Part shown: one piece after another, positions 7,064 through 15,282 of the stretch
Layout of the letters: every line of letters starts with the position of its first letter
How positions within the stretch are numbered: the stretch's first letter is position 1
Assembly: GCA_017480485.1 (NCBI GenBank)
Contig: JAFVAN010000041.1
Coordinates: 8,919-72,918 of the forward strand
Origin: Ruminococcus sp.
GTDB lineage: Bacteria; Bacillota_A; Clostridia; Oscillospirales; Ruminococcaceae
Length of the DNA: 64,000 nt
Reading direction: 5' to 3'
Notes under the pieces: generated by a model
Databases searched by the model: none
What the model saw: only the letters and a program-made list of their open reading frames with translations
Told to the model about the DNA's origin: nothing
Made by a program: the position numbers and the translations under genes

Positions 7064-8440
7064 ATGAAAATGAAGAGATTTGCAGCAGCGGCAGCGGTAC
7101 TGGCAATGGCTGCCTCCATGGCGTCGATACCCGCAAACGCCGAGCCGGAACCCGAGACAACCCCCGTCCCTGTTTACTCCACCACCGTCGGCGGCGATAT
7201 GTACGCCCCTGTGGAGAAGTATCTTGTAATGAAGAACGACGCCACTGTGCCGAATGCCAGCTTTTCGTTCACGGTAGCAGCAGGTCAGGCTGTCGCGGCT
7301 GATACGGAGCAGAATACTGTAGAGGTCCGCGCGGGAATCGGCACGCCTGTGTTCCTGCTCAGCACGGAAACAGACGAGAACAAGGTGAACGATAATACCG
7401 GCAGCGCCACAAATGCAACAGTCATCTTCTCTAAGTCTGACGCGACCACCCCAGAGAACGGCGCAGATCATGATAAGATCAACTTTTCTACTCCTGCTGA
7501 CCTCACCGATGAAAAGTACGTTCAGAAGAAGCTTGTGATCGACTTTACAGGCATTGCCTTCCCCGAGCCCGGCGTTTACAGATATGTTATCACAGAATCT
7601 GCTGCGGGCGCTGACCAGCCCAAGGGTGTTACCAACGACACCAACAATACAAGGATACTGGATGTGGTAGTTGAGGATGACTCTTCCAACACAGATAATA
7701 AGCTTAAGATATCAAATTACCTGCTGCACAACAACGCGACCGATACGCCTGTCAAGGGAACGGGCGAGCTATCGGGGACTGCCACGATAGCTAACAAGTC
7801 CACGGGCTTTACAAACAAGTACGAGACCTATAACCTTGAATTCAGCAAATCTGTTGAGGGAAATCAGGGCTCGAGAGACAAATACTTCCTGTTCACAGTG
7901 AGCATCACAAATGCTAAAGGCGCTGAAATAACGGTAGTCGGCAAGGACAATACCTTCTCTTCCGCACCTGCCAAGAGCGCCTCGACAATTTACGAGGCCT
8001 CCGCTATGGCCGCCGCCAACACAAGAGACGAAGACACAGCTGATGGCCAGCAGCTCATAGCAGACGAAGATGGCAGGATCACCGCTTCCTTTTACCTCAG
8101 GCACGGCCAGAGCGTGATCCTCCAGGGCCTGCCCGCAGGCGCAAAGTACAGCATTGTCGAGGACGCCGAGAGCTACACCCTCAGCGTGAACGTGAACGAG
8201 CACACTGAAACACCCTACACCGGAGACGTTACGGCAAACGCTGCCGGCAACGGCATCACCGACCAGGACACAGGCATACAGGGCAACACCAATGCCGCCT
8301 TTACAAACACCCAGAACGGCACCATCCCCACGGGACTTATCTCCACAGTTGCGGCCTCGGCGGGAATCGCGGCACTTGGCGCTGCGGGCGTTGCGGGCGG
8401 TATCATAATTGCGAAAAAGAAGAAGCACGAGGACGAATAA
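7064..8440 (+). CDS. Major pilin, Spy0128/FctA-like, sortase-anchored
   Basis: 458 residues from ATG 7064 (nine bases after AAAAGGAG; the ATG at 7058 is too close). A signal peptide ends near PANA. Two pilin modules follow: one with VEKYLVMKNDATVPNASFSF ... EPGVYRYVITE (about 40-230), the typical lysine and glutamate environment of isopeptide-forming Spy0128 domains, and one with YNLEFSKSVEGNQGSRDKYF ... LPAGAKYSIVED (about 255-385). The C-terminus has the sorting signal TIPTG, a hydrophobic stretch and KKKKHEDE. (I/V)PTG-type motifs are used by pilus sortases instead of LPXTG. The adjacent class B sortase is its likely polymerase. The second module is related to the C-terminal module of the large adhesin downstream. 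Confidence 0.88.
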   Translation: MKMKRFAAAAAVLAMAASMASIPANAEPEPETTPVPVYSTTVGGDMYAPVEKYLVMKNDATVPNASFSFTVAAGQAVAADTEQNTVEVRAGIGTPVFLLSTETDENKVNDNTGSATNATVIFSKSDATTPENGADHDKINFSTPADLTDEKYVQKKLVIDFTGIAFPEPGVYRYVITESAAGADQPKGVTNDTNNTRILDVVVEDDSSNTDNKLKISNYLLHNNATDTPVKGTGELSGTATIANKSTGFTNKYETYNLEFSKSVEGNQGSRDKYFLFTVSITNAKGAEITVVGKDNTFSSAPAKSASTIYEASAMAAANTRDEDTADGQQLIADEDGRITASFYLRHGQSVILQGLPAGAKYSIVEDAESYTLSVNVNEHTETPYTGDVTANAAGNGITDQDTGIQGNTNAAFTNTQNGTIPTGLISTVAASAGIAALGAAGVAGGIIIAKKKKHEDE

Positions 8441-8443
8441 GCC

Positions 8444-9145
8444 TTGCTTAAATTCTGGAAACGGCTCAACGAGCTGTACGGCTGGCTGGTCATCGCGGTC
8501 TTCGGGCTGGTGATGCTGGTGGGGATATGGCAGCTCTACGACAACTGGTACACCCTGAGCCACGCCCTTGACGAAAGCATCACAAAATACAAGCCCGACC
8601 CCAACGACCCCGAGGCCGCGGCAGACTCCCCCATCACCGAGGAGATGGTGGGCTGGATAACCATTGACGGCACCAACATCGACTACCCCATAATGCAGGG
8701 ACGGGACAACTCCCGGTTCCTGAACACCGACCCCTTCGGCAACTACTCCATGTCGGGGAGCATCTTCCTTGACAGCAGGAGCAGCCCCGAGCTCACGGAC
8801 GACTTCATGCTGATCTACGGCCACCACATGGACTACGGCAGGATGTTCGGCTCTCTGGACGATTTCCTTAGCGAGGACTACCTGAAGGGCCACACCTCCG
8901 GCACGCTGATGGCGGGCCGTAACGCCGAGAAGGTCTGGCGGCTGGAGGTCTTTGCCTCCATGCGGGTCAGCTCCCGAGAGGGGACGGTCTTTGACATGGA
9001 CAGCGCCCACATCGAGGAATATCTTGAACAAAACGCCGAGGTATACACAAACGGCAGCGGCGGCCGCATCATTGGCCTTGCCACCTGCGCAGGCGCCGCA
9101 TCACTGAACAAGACCGTAGTGTTCTGTTATATCATCGAGGAATAA
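8444..9145 (+). CDS. Class B sortase (pilin polymerase)
   Basis: 233 residues beginning at TTG 8444, three bases after the pilin stop. One N-terminal membrane segment (13-31) precedes the sortase fold: GWITIDGTNIDYPIMQG, FLDSRSSPEL, the histidine in IYGHHMDYG (127/128) and cysteine 215 in GLATCAG. Class B sortases normally carry a catalytic arginine shortly after the cysteine; here the sequence reads SLNKTVVF, with Lys223 at that place. The enzyme should cut the pilin at TIPTG and join subunits through lysine side chains. Position between pilin and adhesin supports pilus assembly. Confidence 0.9.
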   Translation: MLKFWKRLNELYGWLVIAVFGLVMLVGIWQLYDNWYTLSHALDESITKYKPDPNDPEAAADSPITEEMVGWITIDGTNIDYPIMQGRDNSRFLNTDPFGNYSMSGSIFLDSRSSPELTDDFMLIYGHHMDYGRMFGSLDDFLSEDYLKGHTSGTLMAGRNAEKVWRLEVFASMRVSSREGTVFDMDSAHIEEYLEQNAEVYTNGSGGRIIGLATCAGAASLNKTVVFCYIIEE

Positions 9146-9192
9146 AACTGTAAACTCACCCGCGAGGAGAGCTTAAAATTCGGCGAAAAAAT

Positions 9193-9224
9193 GGTATCTC
9201 CCCGTAGGGGGAGAATACCTTTTT
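9193..9224 (+). terminator. Terminator or attenuator between sortase and adhesin genes
   Basis: GGTATCTCCCC/GGGGGAGAATACC stem followed by TTTTT, placed inside the otherwise co-oriented pilus operon. It would reduce readthrough from sortase to adhesin. Confidence 0.6.
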
Positions 9225-9257
9225 CCGCACCTGCCCGAGCCGCCGAAGGCGGCGAGG
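9219..9257 (+). repeat. Dispersed GCCGCC/GGCGGC hairpin element, copy 1
   Basis: CTTTTTCCGCA followed by CCCGAGCCGCCGAAGGCGGC; nearly the same block occurs at 35142-35180. The hairpin arms are GCCGCC/GGCGGC. Confidence 0.5.
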
Positions 9258-9290
9258 AAAACCAACACCCACAGAAAGGAGGGACGATAA

Positions 9291-12200
9291 ATGAGCAGAA
9301 GATCATCCAAGCTCAAAAGGCAGCTGCTGAGCGCCATGTGCGCCGCCGCTGTGCTTTGCTCTGCCATCGGGAATATCGTCCTTCCCATAAGGTCCGCCGC
9401 CTATGAAGGGACCGAGCCCGAGGCCGAGGCTGTAGCAGAGGCAGCAGAGCCCGAGCTGGTCCACCAGAGCATCGAGCTCTACCCCAACGGCGAGGAGGGC
9501 GAGCAGGTGATAACCCTTGACGGCCTTATGCCCGAGGGCGCCACCGCCGAGGCCGAGGACGTCTCTGCCGAGGTGGGCGGGCTTGCTGCCTATGACATTA
9601 CCATCACCGACGGCGAGGAGGAGTTCCAGCCGGGCGAGGAGAACCCCCTGCTGGTAGAGATCATCGACCCCGCCATCACCGCCGACGGCAGCTTCACCCT
9701 CCGGCACATCAAGGACGACGGCACCTCCGAGGAGATCACCGACTTCACCCTTGAAGAAGGCAAGCTGAGCTTCTACGCCTCCGGCTTCTCGGTTTATCAG
9801 ATCGTAGATAATGTAATAACAGACGTAAAAGATTTCTATGCTGTTCTCAAAGAGACCGGCGAGGACGGATATGTTGTTTCTTTCGTTTTTGGCGGAAAGG
9901 AAACACCAACTACTAATGGCACAGCTTATTATCTGAACGGAGAAGTTAACGATATCAATAACCAAGGAAGCAGAAAGGGAATTGGCCTGACAAGTGAAAG
10001 CTCTGAGGCCGTGAAGCTTTATTTTGAAGCTGCTGATGAAAAAAACAAGAAATTATTTTACATTTACATTAAGGATGAAGCTGACCAAAAAAAGTATATC
10101 AGATCATATACAGGCAAAGACTTTGGAAACGGTGGTACAAATAACGGCAACCGTTCAGCTATCGCTTATACGTACAGTTTAGACGAAAGAACAGCTTTTA
10201 GTTTTGGAACTAACGTCGGGATGCAATATAAACTCTATGCCAACAATTATTATTGGGTTGCTGACTTTGGTTCAAGTCCTGCTAATATTGTTGGCTACAA
10301 GTCAAGCACAGATACAAATAGCGCATGGATAACTATTGAGGGCCTTGTGATCCCCGGCGCCGAAGACTTCTACAACCTTAACGGCAAGACCTACGGCCTG
10401 ATGAACTATACCAGCGGCACACACGGCTTTGCACTGATGGCCGACAGCCAGAGCGATAACGTTCATTCGCTCGTGGAGCTGTTAACTCATCAGTCCGCCT
10501 CCAACAGCGAGGACATCCTCTATGTTGACGAGGGCAGCGAGATCACAAAATGGACCTTCCACGCCCAGGGCGAGGATATGTACACCCTTGAGGGCGAGAC
10601 CGAGAGTGGCTCGAAGTACCTCTCTGTTGACAATGCCGGAAAGCTGATCGTGACCGACAACGCGGAAGAGGCCAAGAGCTTTAAGGTGACGGCCGTTGAC
10701 GCAAGCGATACCGATAAAAACAAGGCCACCAAGATAACCCTCTCCTACGGCGGGAAAAACGTTCGCCTGGTGTCCGAGGGCTCAGGCACCAATGTGGTTT
10801 ATCACTATGAGCTTGGAACAGGCAATGCCAGCGCTCTGAATTTCGTTGACTTTGCATCGCTCGAGCCCACCGACTATATCACCTACTCCGCAGACCGTAT
10901 CAGCGTTTCCGACGCCGTGGACGGCCAGAAGGTCATAGTCTACACCCGTATCTGGAACGAGGATACCCTGAAATACGATATGTACGCCATCGACCGCAAC
11001 GGCTCCCTCTACCCCTGCTACGCCAGCGGCGGTAAGATACTCTGGCTGGCCGACGGCACAGGCTCCCTTGAATGGGAATTCATCGAGGACGTTGACGAGG
11101 TAACAAAGCAGCCAAACTATTATTACGAGCTCTACAACCCCTACTCCGAGAAATACCTTGCCCCCCAGCTGGTGAACGATCAGGTGCTCTCGCTTAACAC
11201 CATCGGCCTTAACATGGAGGGCAGGCGCAACGGCGAGTTCTACACTCAGATAGTTGCCTGGGACAACAACCAATATGCCTTCGTCGGCTTGAAGCCAAAC
11301 GAGGACAAATCAGCCCTTGTTCCCTGCCCCATGGCCGCCACCGTCGACTTCTATTTTGCAACGCTGGAGAACCTGAACCACAGTGACAGTCTTACCCCTG
11401 TTGACACAATAGACAACGCCCAGCACGGCATCACAATAAAAATGGTCGATTGCGGCAATGACAATAAGATAGAGAATGCTGTTCTTGGCAGTGATTGGGG
11501 CGGCGTAGCGTCCAGAGGTAAAAAAGGCCTTCTTTCTACTGATCTGAAGGAAGACGGCTATCCGATAGCAGGCCAGACCTCAAGCTCTCTCAGCAACCTT
11601 TTCGGCGAAAACGCAACAGAGGTCAATCATCTGTTTATCGAGAGCATTTATAATTCCAGCGGATATTTTGAGTTCGACAGCTGCCAGAACTTTGCGACCC
11701 TCTGCAATGAGGACGGCTCTCGCAAGGAGAGCGATGGTAAAAACCCGATAGATTTCACTGTATATCACGAGCTTGGTACCAATGATGCAGAGGGCAAGAA
11801 CACCCTGCGTCACGGCCAGTTCCTGCCTTACAACATCATTACCCCGGGCGTATATGCCACAAGTAAAAATCCCTATAATCTGTTCAGCGCCCTTGCAACT
11901 ACATCTACAGATGCCGATGACCCCAACGGACAGCTAAGTGAAAATGATCCAAGAAAGTACGAAAAGCTTTATAAAGTCTCCAATCCCGACTACTACAACG
12001 GATTGGAGCTTGACGCCTCCTTCACCCAGACCTACAGCGGCCTTGACGCCTGGGGCCATGACATTATCTTCGAGTTCACGGGAGACGACGATTTCTGGCT
12101 CTATGTTGACGGCGAGCTCATTATCGACCTTGGCGGAAACCACTCCGCTCTTGCAGGCTCCGTAAACTTCAAGACCGGAGATGTCAAGGTTGACGGCTTT

Positions 12201-15200
12201 GAGGACAGGACCCTGCGCCAGGTGTTCGAGTCCAACTATAAAGCGCGCAATCCCTCTGCCACTGCCGCAGAGGTAGATGCTTATCTTGAAAAGTATTTCG
12301 CCCCCGGCGAGAATATTTTCAAGGACTACACGACCCACACCATGCGCGTGTTCTACTTTGAGCGCGGCGCCGGCGCCTCTAACCTGCATATGCGCTTCAA
12401 TCTGGCCTCCGTTGTTCCCGGTCACGTTGTTGTTAAAAAGACCATCGAGGGCGAAGGCGCCGACCTTATCGACAAGGACATGGTGGAGTACCCCTTCCAG
12501 ATCTACTACAAGCTGGACGACAGCGAAGAGGAACATCGACTCCAGAACATCGACGAGAATATCTCCGTAAGATATCAGAACTCCAACCAGCCCGTCAGGT
12601 TCGTTTCCGAATACTTCCCTCCCGGAAGTACTAACTCATACAAGGATATTTACTACCTCAACCCCACCAAGGATGCCGAGATACTCTTCCCCGACAATGC
12701 TATCTCCTACAGGATAGTTGAGTGCGCGGTGGACCCGCTGGTATACGGCGTTTCCATAAACGGCCAAGACATGACAACAGGGGTGACACCCGGAGCGGAC
12801 TACACGCCTGAAACACCTGTTTACGAGATCTCCGGCCTTTTGAACGTCTCCTCGGGCGAATCGAACGTTGTTGACCTGCCTATAATCTCCTTTGCAAACA
12901 ACGTTAAGGACAACGTTATCAGGACCCTTGAATTCACAAAGAGGGTCTACGACGACGATACAGAGATATTGGATGACGACACCAGGTTCAAGTTCAGGCT
13001 CTATCTCTCCTCCTCTTACGAGTCAGAGGACTCTATGCCCCTGGCGAAGATGACGCCCTATTATATTGTTTCCCCCGAAGGCAAATTCTGCACCTACAAC
13101 GCCGAAACAGGGGAATTTACCCCTACCTCCTGGATCTACAAGACCGACGACAAGACCAAGTCAAGAACTCTGCCTTCCTCCCTCACCGAGGAGCAGCGGG
13201 AGAGCATAACCTTCTACACCTCCATCTACGGCACCATCGACCAGATACCCTCGCGGTACACCGTCTGCGTGCCTAACCTTCCCGCAGGCACCTACTTCAA
13301 GGTGGAGGAGCGCAGCAACGAGATACCCGCAGGCTACGGCCTCGAGGGCTACTATCACATCAAGGGCAAGAACGTTATCGAAGGCCAGGACGATCAGGAG
13401 GTACCATCCTACTATCTGCTGACAGAAGGCATCGAGAACATCGGAAAGGTGATCCCGTCCCAGGACCCCAAGATGGAGATACACAACAAGAAGGGCTACG
13501 GCCTTACGGTAAACAAGAAGTGGAGCGACCTGAGCATCACCACCGACCACGACGCCATCTACACCGCCGTCTATGTTCACGAGACAGAGGGCGACGAGGG
13601 CACGCTGCTGGAGGGCTCTGTAAAGCAGATCATGTCGCCCTCTACGTCGGCTTACTACTTCTGGCCCTCTCTTAAAAAGCACACAGACAACACCCCCAGG
13701 CTGACCCTTGACGACTACGAGGTCAGGGAGGTCACCATCAGCAACGACAACCCCACTGTTCAGGCAGACGGCACAGTCACCGACCCCGGCGAGGTAACGC
13801 CCCTTGCAGGCCGAGACATCCTCACGATAGATGCCACAAGGACTGATGACGCCACCCCCGAGGGCCAGCAAAATAAAGCACAATTCAACTACAACGTTTC
13901 CTATGACGAGGGCGCCTCGGCCAACGGCACCTCAAGGACAGACACCGTTTCCAACACCCGACAGGGCGGCGTTGCGGTGCGCCTGTTCAGATGGAACAGC
14001 ACAGAGCCCCTGAAGGGCGGCATTTTCACCCTAAAGGACAGCTCGGGCAAAACAGTTGGCACCTACACCTCCAACGCCGAGGGCATCGTGACCATCCTTT
14101 ACGACGACTTCAAGCGGAACGAGGTCTACACCCTGACCCAGACCACGGCCCCCAACGGCTATGTGGGCATCCAGAAGCCCGTGCGCTTCATGGTGGACAA
14201 TGATGACACAGTCACCATGACCTACACCGACGGCACCCCCTGGGGCGGCAAGGAGGCCATCGACACAAGCTGGTCCAACAGCAAGCCCGGCGAGAACGGC
14301 CTCGCGGCCTACATCGACGTTTACAACAAGCAATTCAATCTTATCATCGAGAAGACCGATAACGAGGACTCCTCGCTTATGCTGGACGGTGCACGCTTCG
14401 CTCTCTACAAGCAGGCACATTCCTCCATCATCGGAAATGCCAAGAACACCGATCCCCTTACGGGCTTCGAGGACATGACCACAGTTGACGGCATCGTCTA
14501 CGTCTGCGGCGGAAACACCGGAAGAGTGCTGAATCCCGGCTCCTCTGGTGCGATATACTACCTCACCGAGAAAGAAGCGCCCCCGGGCTACACCCGCCTT
14601 AATGAGGACATCGTCTTCCGCATCTCGGCCCTGGGTATGCCCACCCTTATAGAAGACCCCTATCACGGTCGGCTTGATGAGACCGAGGGCGGCGACAGCT
14701 TTGTCTACACCTTAAGCGTTCCCAACGCCAAGGAAGTGAACCAAAAGCAGCTGACCATCACGAAGAAGGTAGAGGGCGCCTTTGGCAGCAGGAAAAAGGA
14801 CTTTGACTTCACCCTGACAGTCTCGGGCGCAAACGAAGGCGACACCTTTGAGTGGACAAAGAACGGCGAGGATCAGACGCCCATGGCCTACACGGGCGGC
14901 ACCTTCACCCTGCGGCATGGTGACGTTGTAACGATCATGCTGCCTGTGGGCGCAGAGATCACTGTGGCCGAGGCAAACGAGGGCTACACCACCAGCTTCA
15001 AGCTGAACAACGAAAGCCCCGTGACCGCCGCCGCCACGACCTTTGAATTCACCGATGATTCAGAGCTGCTTGTGACCAACAGGCTGGACGGCCTTATCAC
15101 CGCAGGGGTCATCTCCACAGTCGGAAGGGCAATTACGCTCATCTTCGTCCCCGCCACCGCCATCGGCGTGGTGCTTTACACCAGGCGAAGGAAAGAAGAG

Positions 15201-15212
15201 CAGGCGGCCTAA
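9291..15212 (+). CDS. Giant pilus-associated adhesin with fibro-slime and SpaA/Cna-B-like modules
   Basis: 1973 residues from ATG 9291 with ribosome site AAAGGAGGG. Signal peptide to about residue 37. An N-terminal head with long unassigned modules (40-740) is followed by a fibro-slime/PA14-like region (about 740-1045; FTGDDDFWLYVDGELIIDLG). Then come Cna-B/SpaA-type beta modules: VVVKKTIEG (1045), LEFTKRVYDD (1205), LTVNKKWSDL (1400), RLFRWNSTEPLKGGIFTLKD (1560), IIEKTDNEDS (1685) and a last module near 1820 resembling the pilin. SpaA modules form Lys-Asn isopeptide bonds helped by a glutamate: EKEAPPGY keeps it, TQTTAPNGY has Gln. The C-terminus is hydrophobic plus RRRKEE, but no LPXTG or PTG motif is visible (LDGLITAGVIST instead). 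It is probably the tip adhesin. Confidence 0.85.
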   Translation: MSRRSSKLKRQLLSAMCAAAVLCSAIGNIVLPIRSAAYEGTEPEAEAVAEAAEPELVHQSIELYPNGEEGEQVITLDGLMPEGATAEAEDVSAEVGGLAAYDITITDGEEEFQPGEENPLLVEIIDPAITADGSFTLRHIKDDGTSEEITDFTLEEGKLSFYASGFSVYQIVDNVITDVKDFYAVLKETGEDGYVVSFVFGGKETPTTNGTAYYLNGEVNDINNQGSRKGIGLTSESSEAVKLYFEAADEKNKKLFYIYIKDEADQKKYIRSYTGKDFGNGGTNNGNRSAIAYTYSLDERTAFSFGTNVGMQYKLYANNYYWVADFGSSPANIVGYKSSTDTNSAWITIEGLVIPGAEDFYNLNGKTYGLMNYTSGTHGFALMADSQSDNVHSLVELLTHQSASNSEDILYVDEGSEITKWTFHAQGEDMYTLEGETESGSKYLSVDNAGKLIVTDNAEEAKSFKVTAVDASDTDKNKATKITLSYGGKNVRLVSEGSGTNVVYHYELGTGNASALNFVDFASLEPTDYITYSADRISVSDAVDGQKVIVYTRIWNEDTLKYDMYAIDRNGSLYPCYASGGKILWLADGTGSLEWEFIEDVDEVTKQPNYYYELYNPYSEKYLAPQLVNDQVLSLNTIGLNMEGRRNGEFYTQIVAWDNNQYAFVGLKPNEDKSALVPCPMAATVDFYFATLENLNHSDSLTPVDTIDNAQHGITIKMVDCGNDNKIENAVLGSDWGGVASRGKKGLLSTDLKEDGYPIAGQTSSSLSNLFGENATEVNHLFIESIYNSSGYFEFDSCQNFATLCNEDGSRKESDGKNPIDFTVYHELGTNDAEGKNTLRHGQFLPYNIITPGVYATSKNPYNLFSALATTSTDADDPNGQLSENDPRKYEKLYKVSNPDYYNGLELDASFTQTYSGLDAWGHDIIFEFTGDDDFWLYVDGELIIDLGGNHSALAGSVNFKTGDVKVDGFEDRTLRQVFESNYKARNPSATAAEVDAYLEKYFAPGENIFKDYTTHTMRVFYFERGAGASNLHMRFNLASVVPGHVVVKKTIEGEGADLIDKDMVEYPFQIYYKLDDSEEEHRLQNIDENISVRYQNSNQPVRFVSEYFPPGSTNSYKDIYYLNPTKDAEILFPDNAISYRIVECAVDPLVYGVSINGQDMTTGVTPGADYTPETPVYEISGLLNVSSGESNVVDLPIISFANNVKDNVIRTLEFTKRVYDDDTEILDDDTRFKFRLYLSSSYESEDSMPLAKMTPYYIVSPEGKFCTYNAETGEFTPTSWIYKTDDKTKSRTLPSSLTEEQRESITFYTSIYGTIDQIPSRYTVCVPNLPAGTYFKVEERSNEIPAGYGLEGYYHIKGKNVIEGQDDQEVPSYYLLTEGIENIGKVIPSQDPKMEIHNKKGYGLTVNKKWSDLSITTDHDAIYTAVYVHETEGDEGTLLEGSVKQIMSPSTSAYYFWPSLKKHTDNTPRLTLDDYEVREVTISNDNPTVQADGTVTDPGEVTPLAGRDILTIDATRTDDATPEGQQNKAQFNYNVSYDEGASANGTSRTDTVSNTRQGGVAVRLFRWNSTEPLKGGIFTLKDSSGKTVGTYTSNAEGIVTILYDDFKRNEVYTLTQTTAPNGYVGIQKPVRFMVDNDDTVTMTYTDGTPWGGKEAIDTSWSNSKPGENGLAAYIDVYNKQFNLIIEKTDNEDSSLMLDGARFALYKQAHSSIIGNAKNTDPLTGFEDMTTVDGIVYVCGGNTGRVLNPGSSGAIYYLTEKEAPPGYTRLNEDIVFRISALGMPTLIEDPYHGRLDETEGGDSFVYTLSVPNAKEVNQKQLTITKKVEGAFGSRKKDFDFTLTVSGANEGDTFEWTKNGEDQTPMAYTGGTFTLRHGDVVTIMLPVGAEITVAEANEGYTTSFKLNNESPVTAAATTFEFTDDSELLVTNRLDGLITAGVISTVGRAITLIFVPATAIGVVLYTRRRKEEQAA

Positions 15213-15228
15213 ACAATAGCAACACAAA

Positions 15229-15268
15229 AAACGGTATCTTGCCCCGAAGGGTTAAGGTACCGTTTCCT
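15229..15268 (+). terminator. Terminator after the adhesin gene
   Basis: AACGGTATC...GGTACCGTT stem followed by TCCTTTTTT. It ends the pilus operon and lies next to the convergent EAL gene. Confidence 0.8.
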
Positions 15269-15282
15269 TTTTTATGTCTGTG

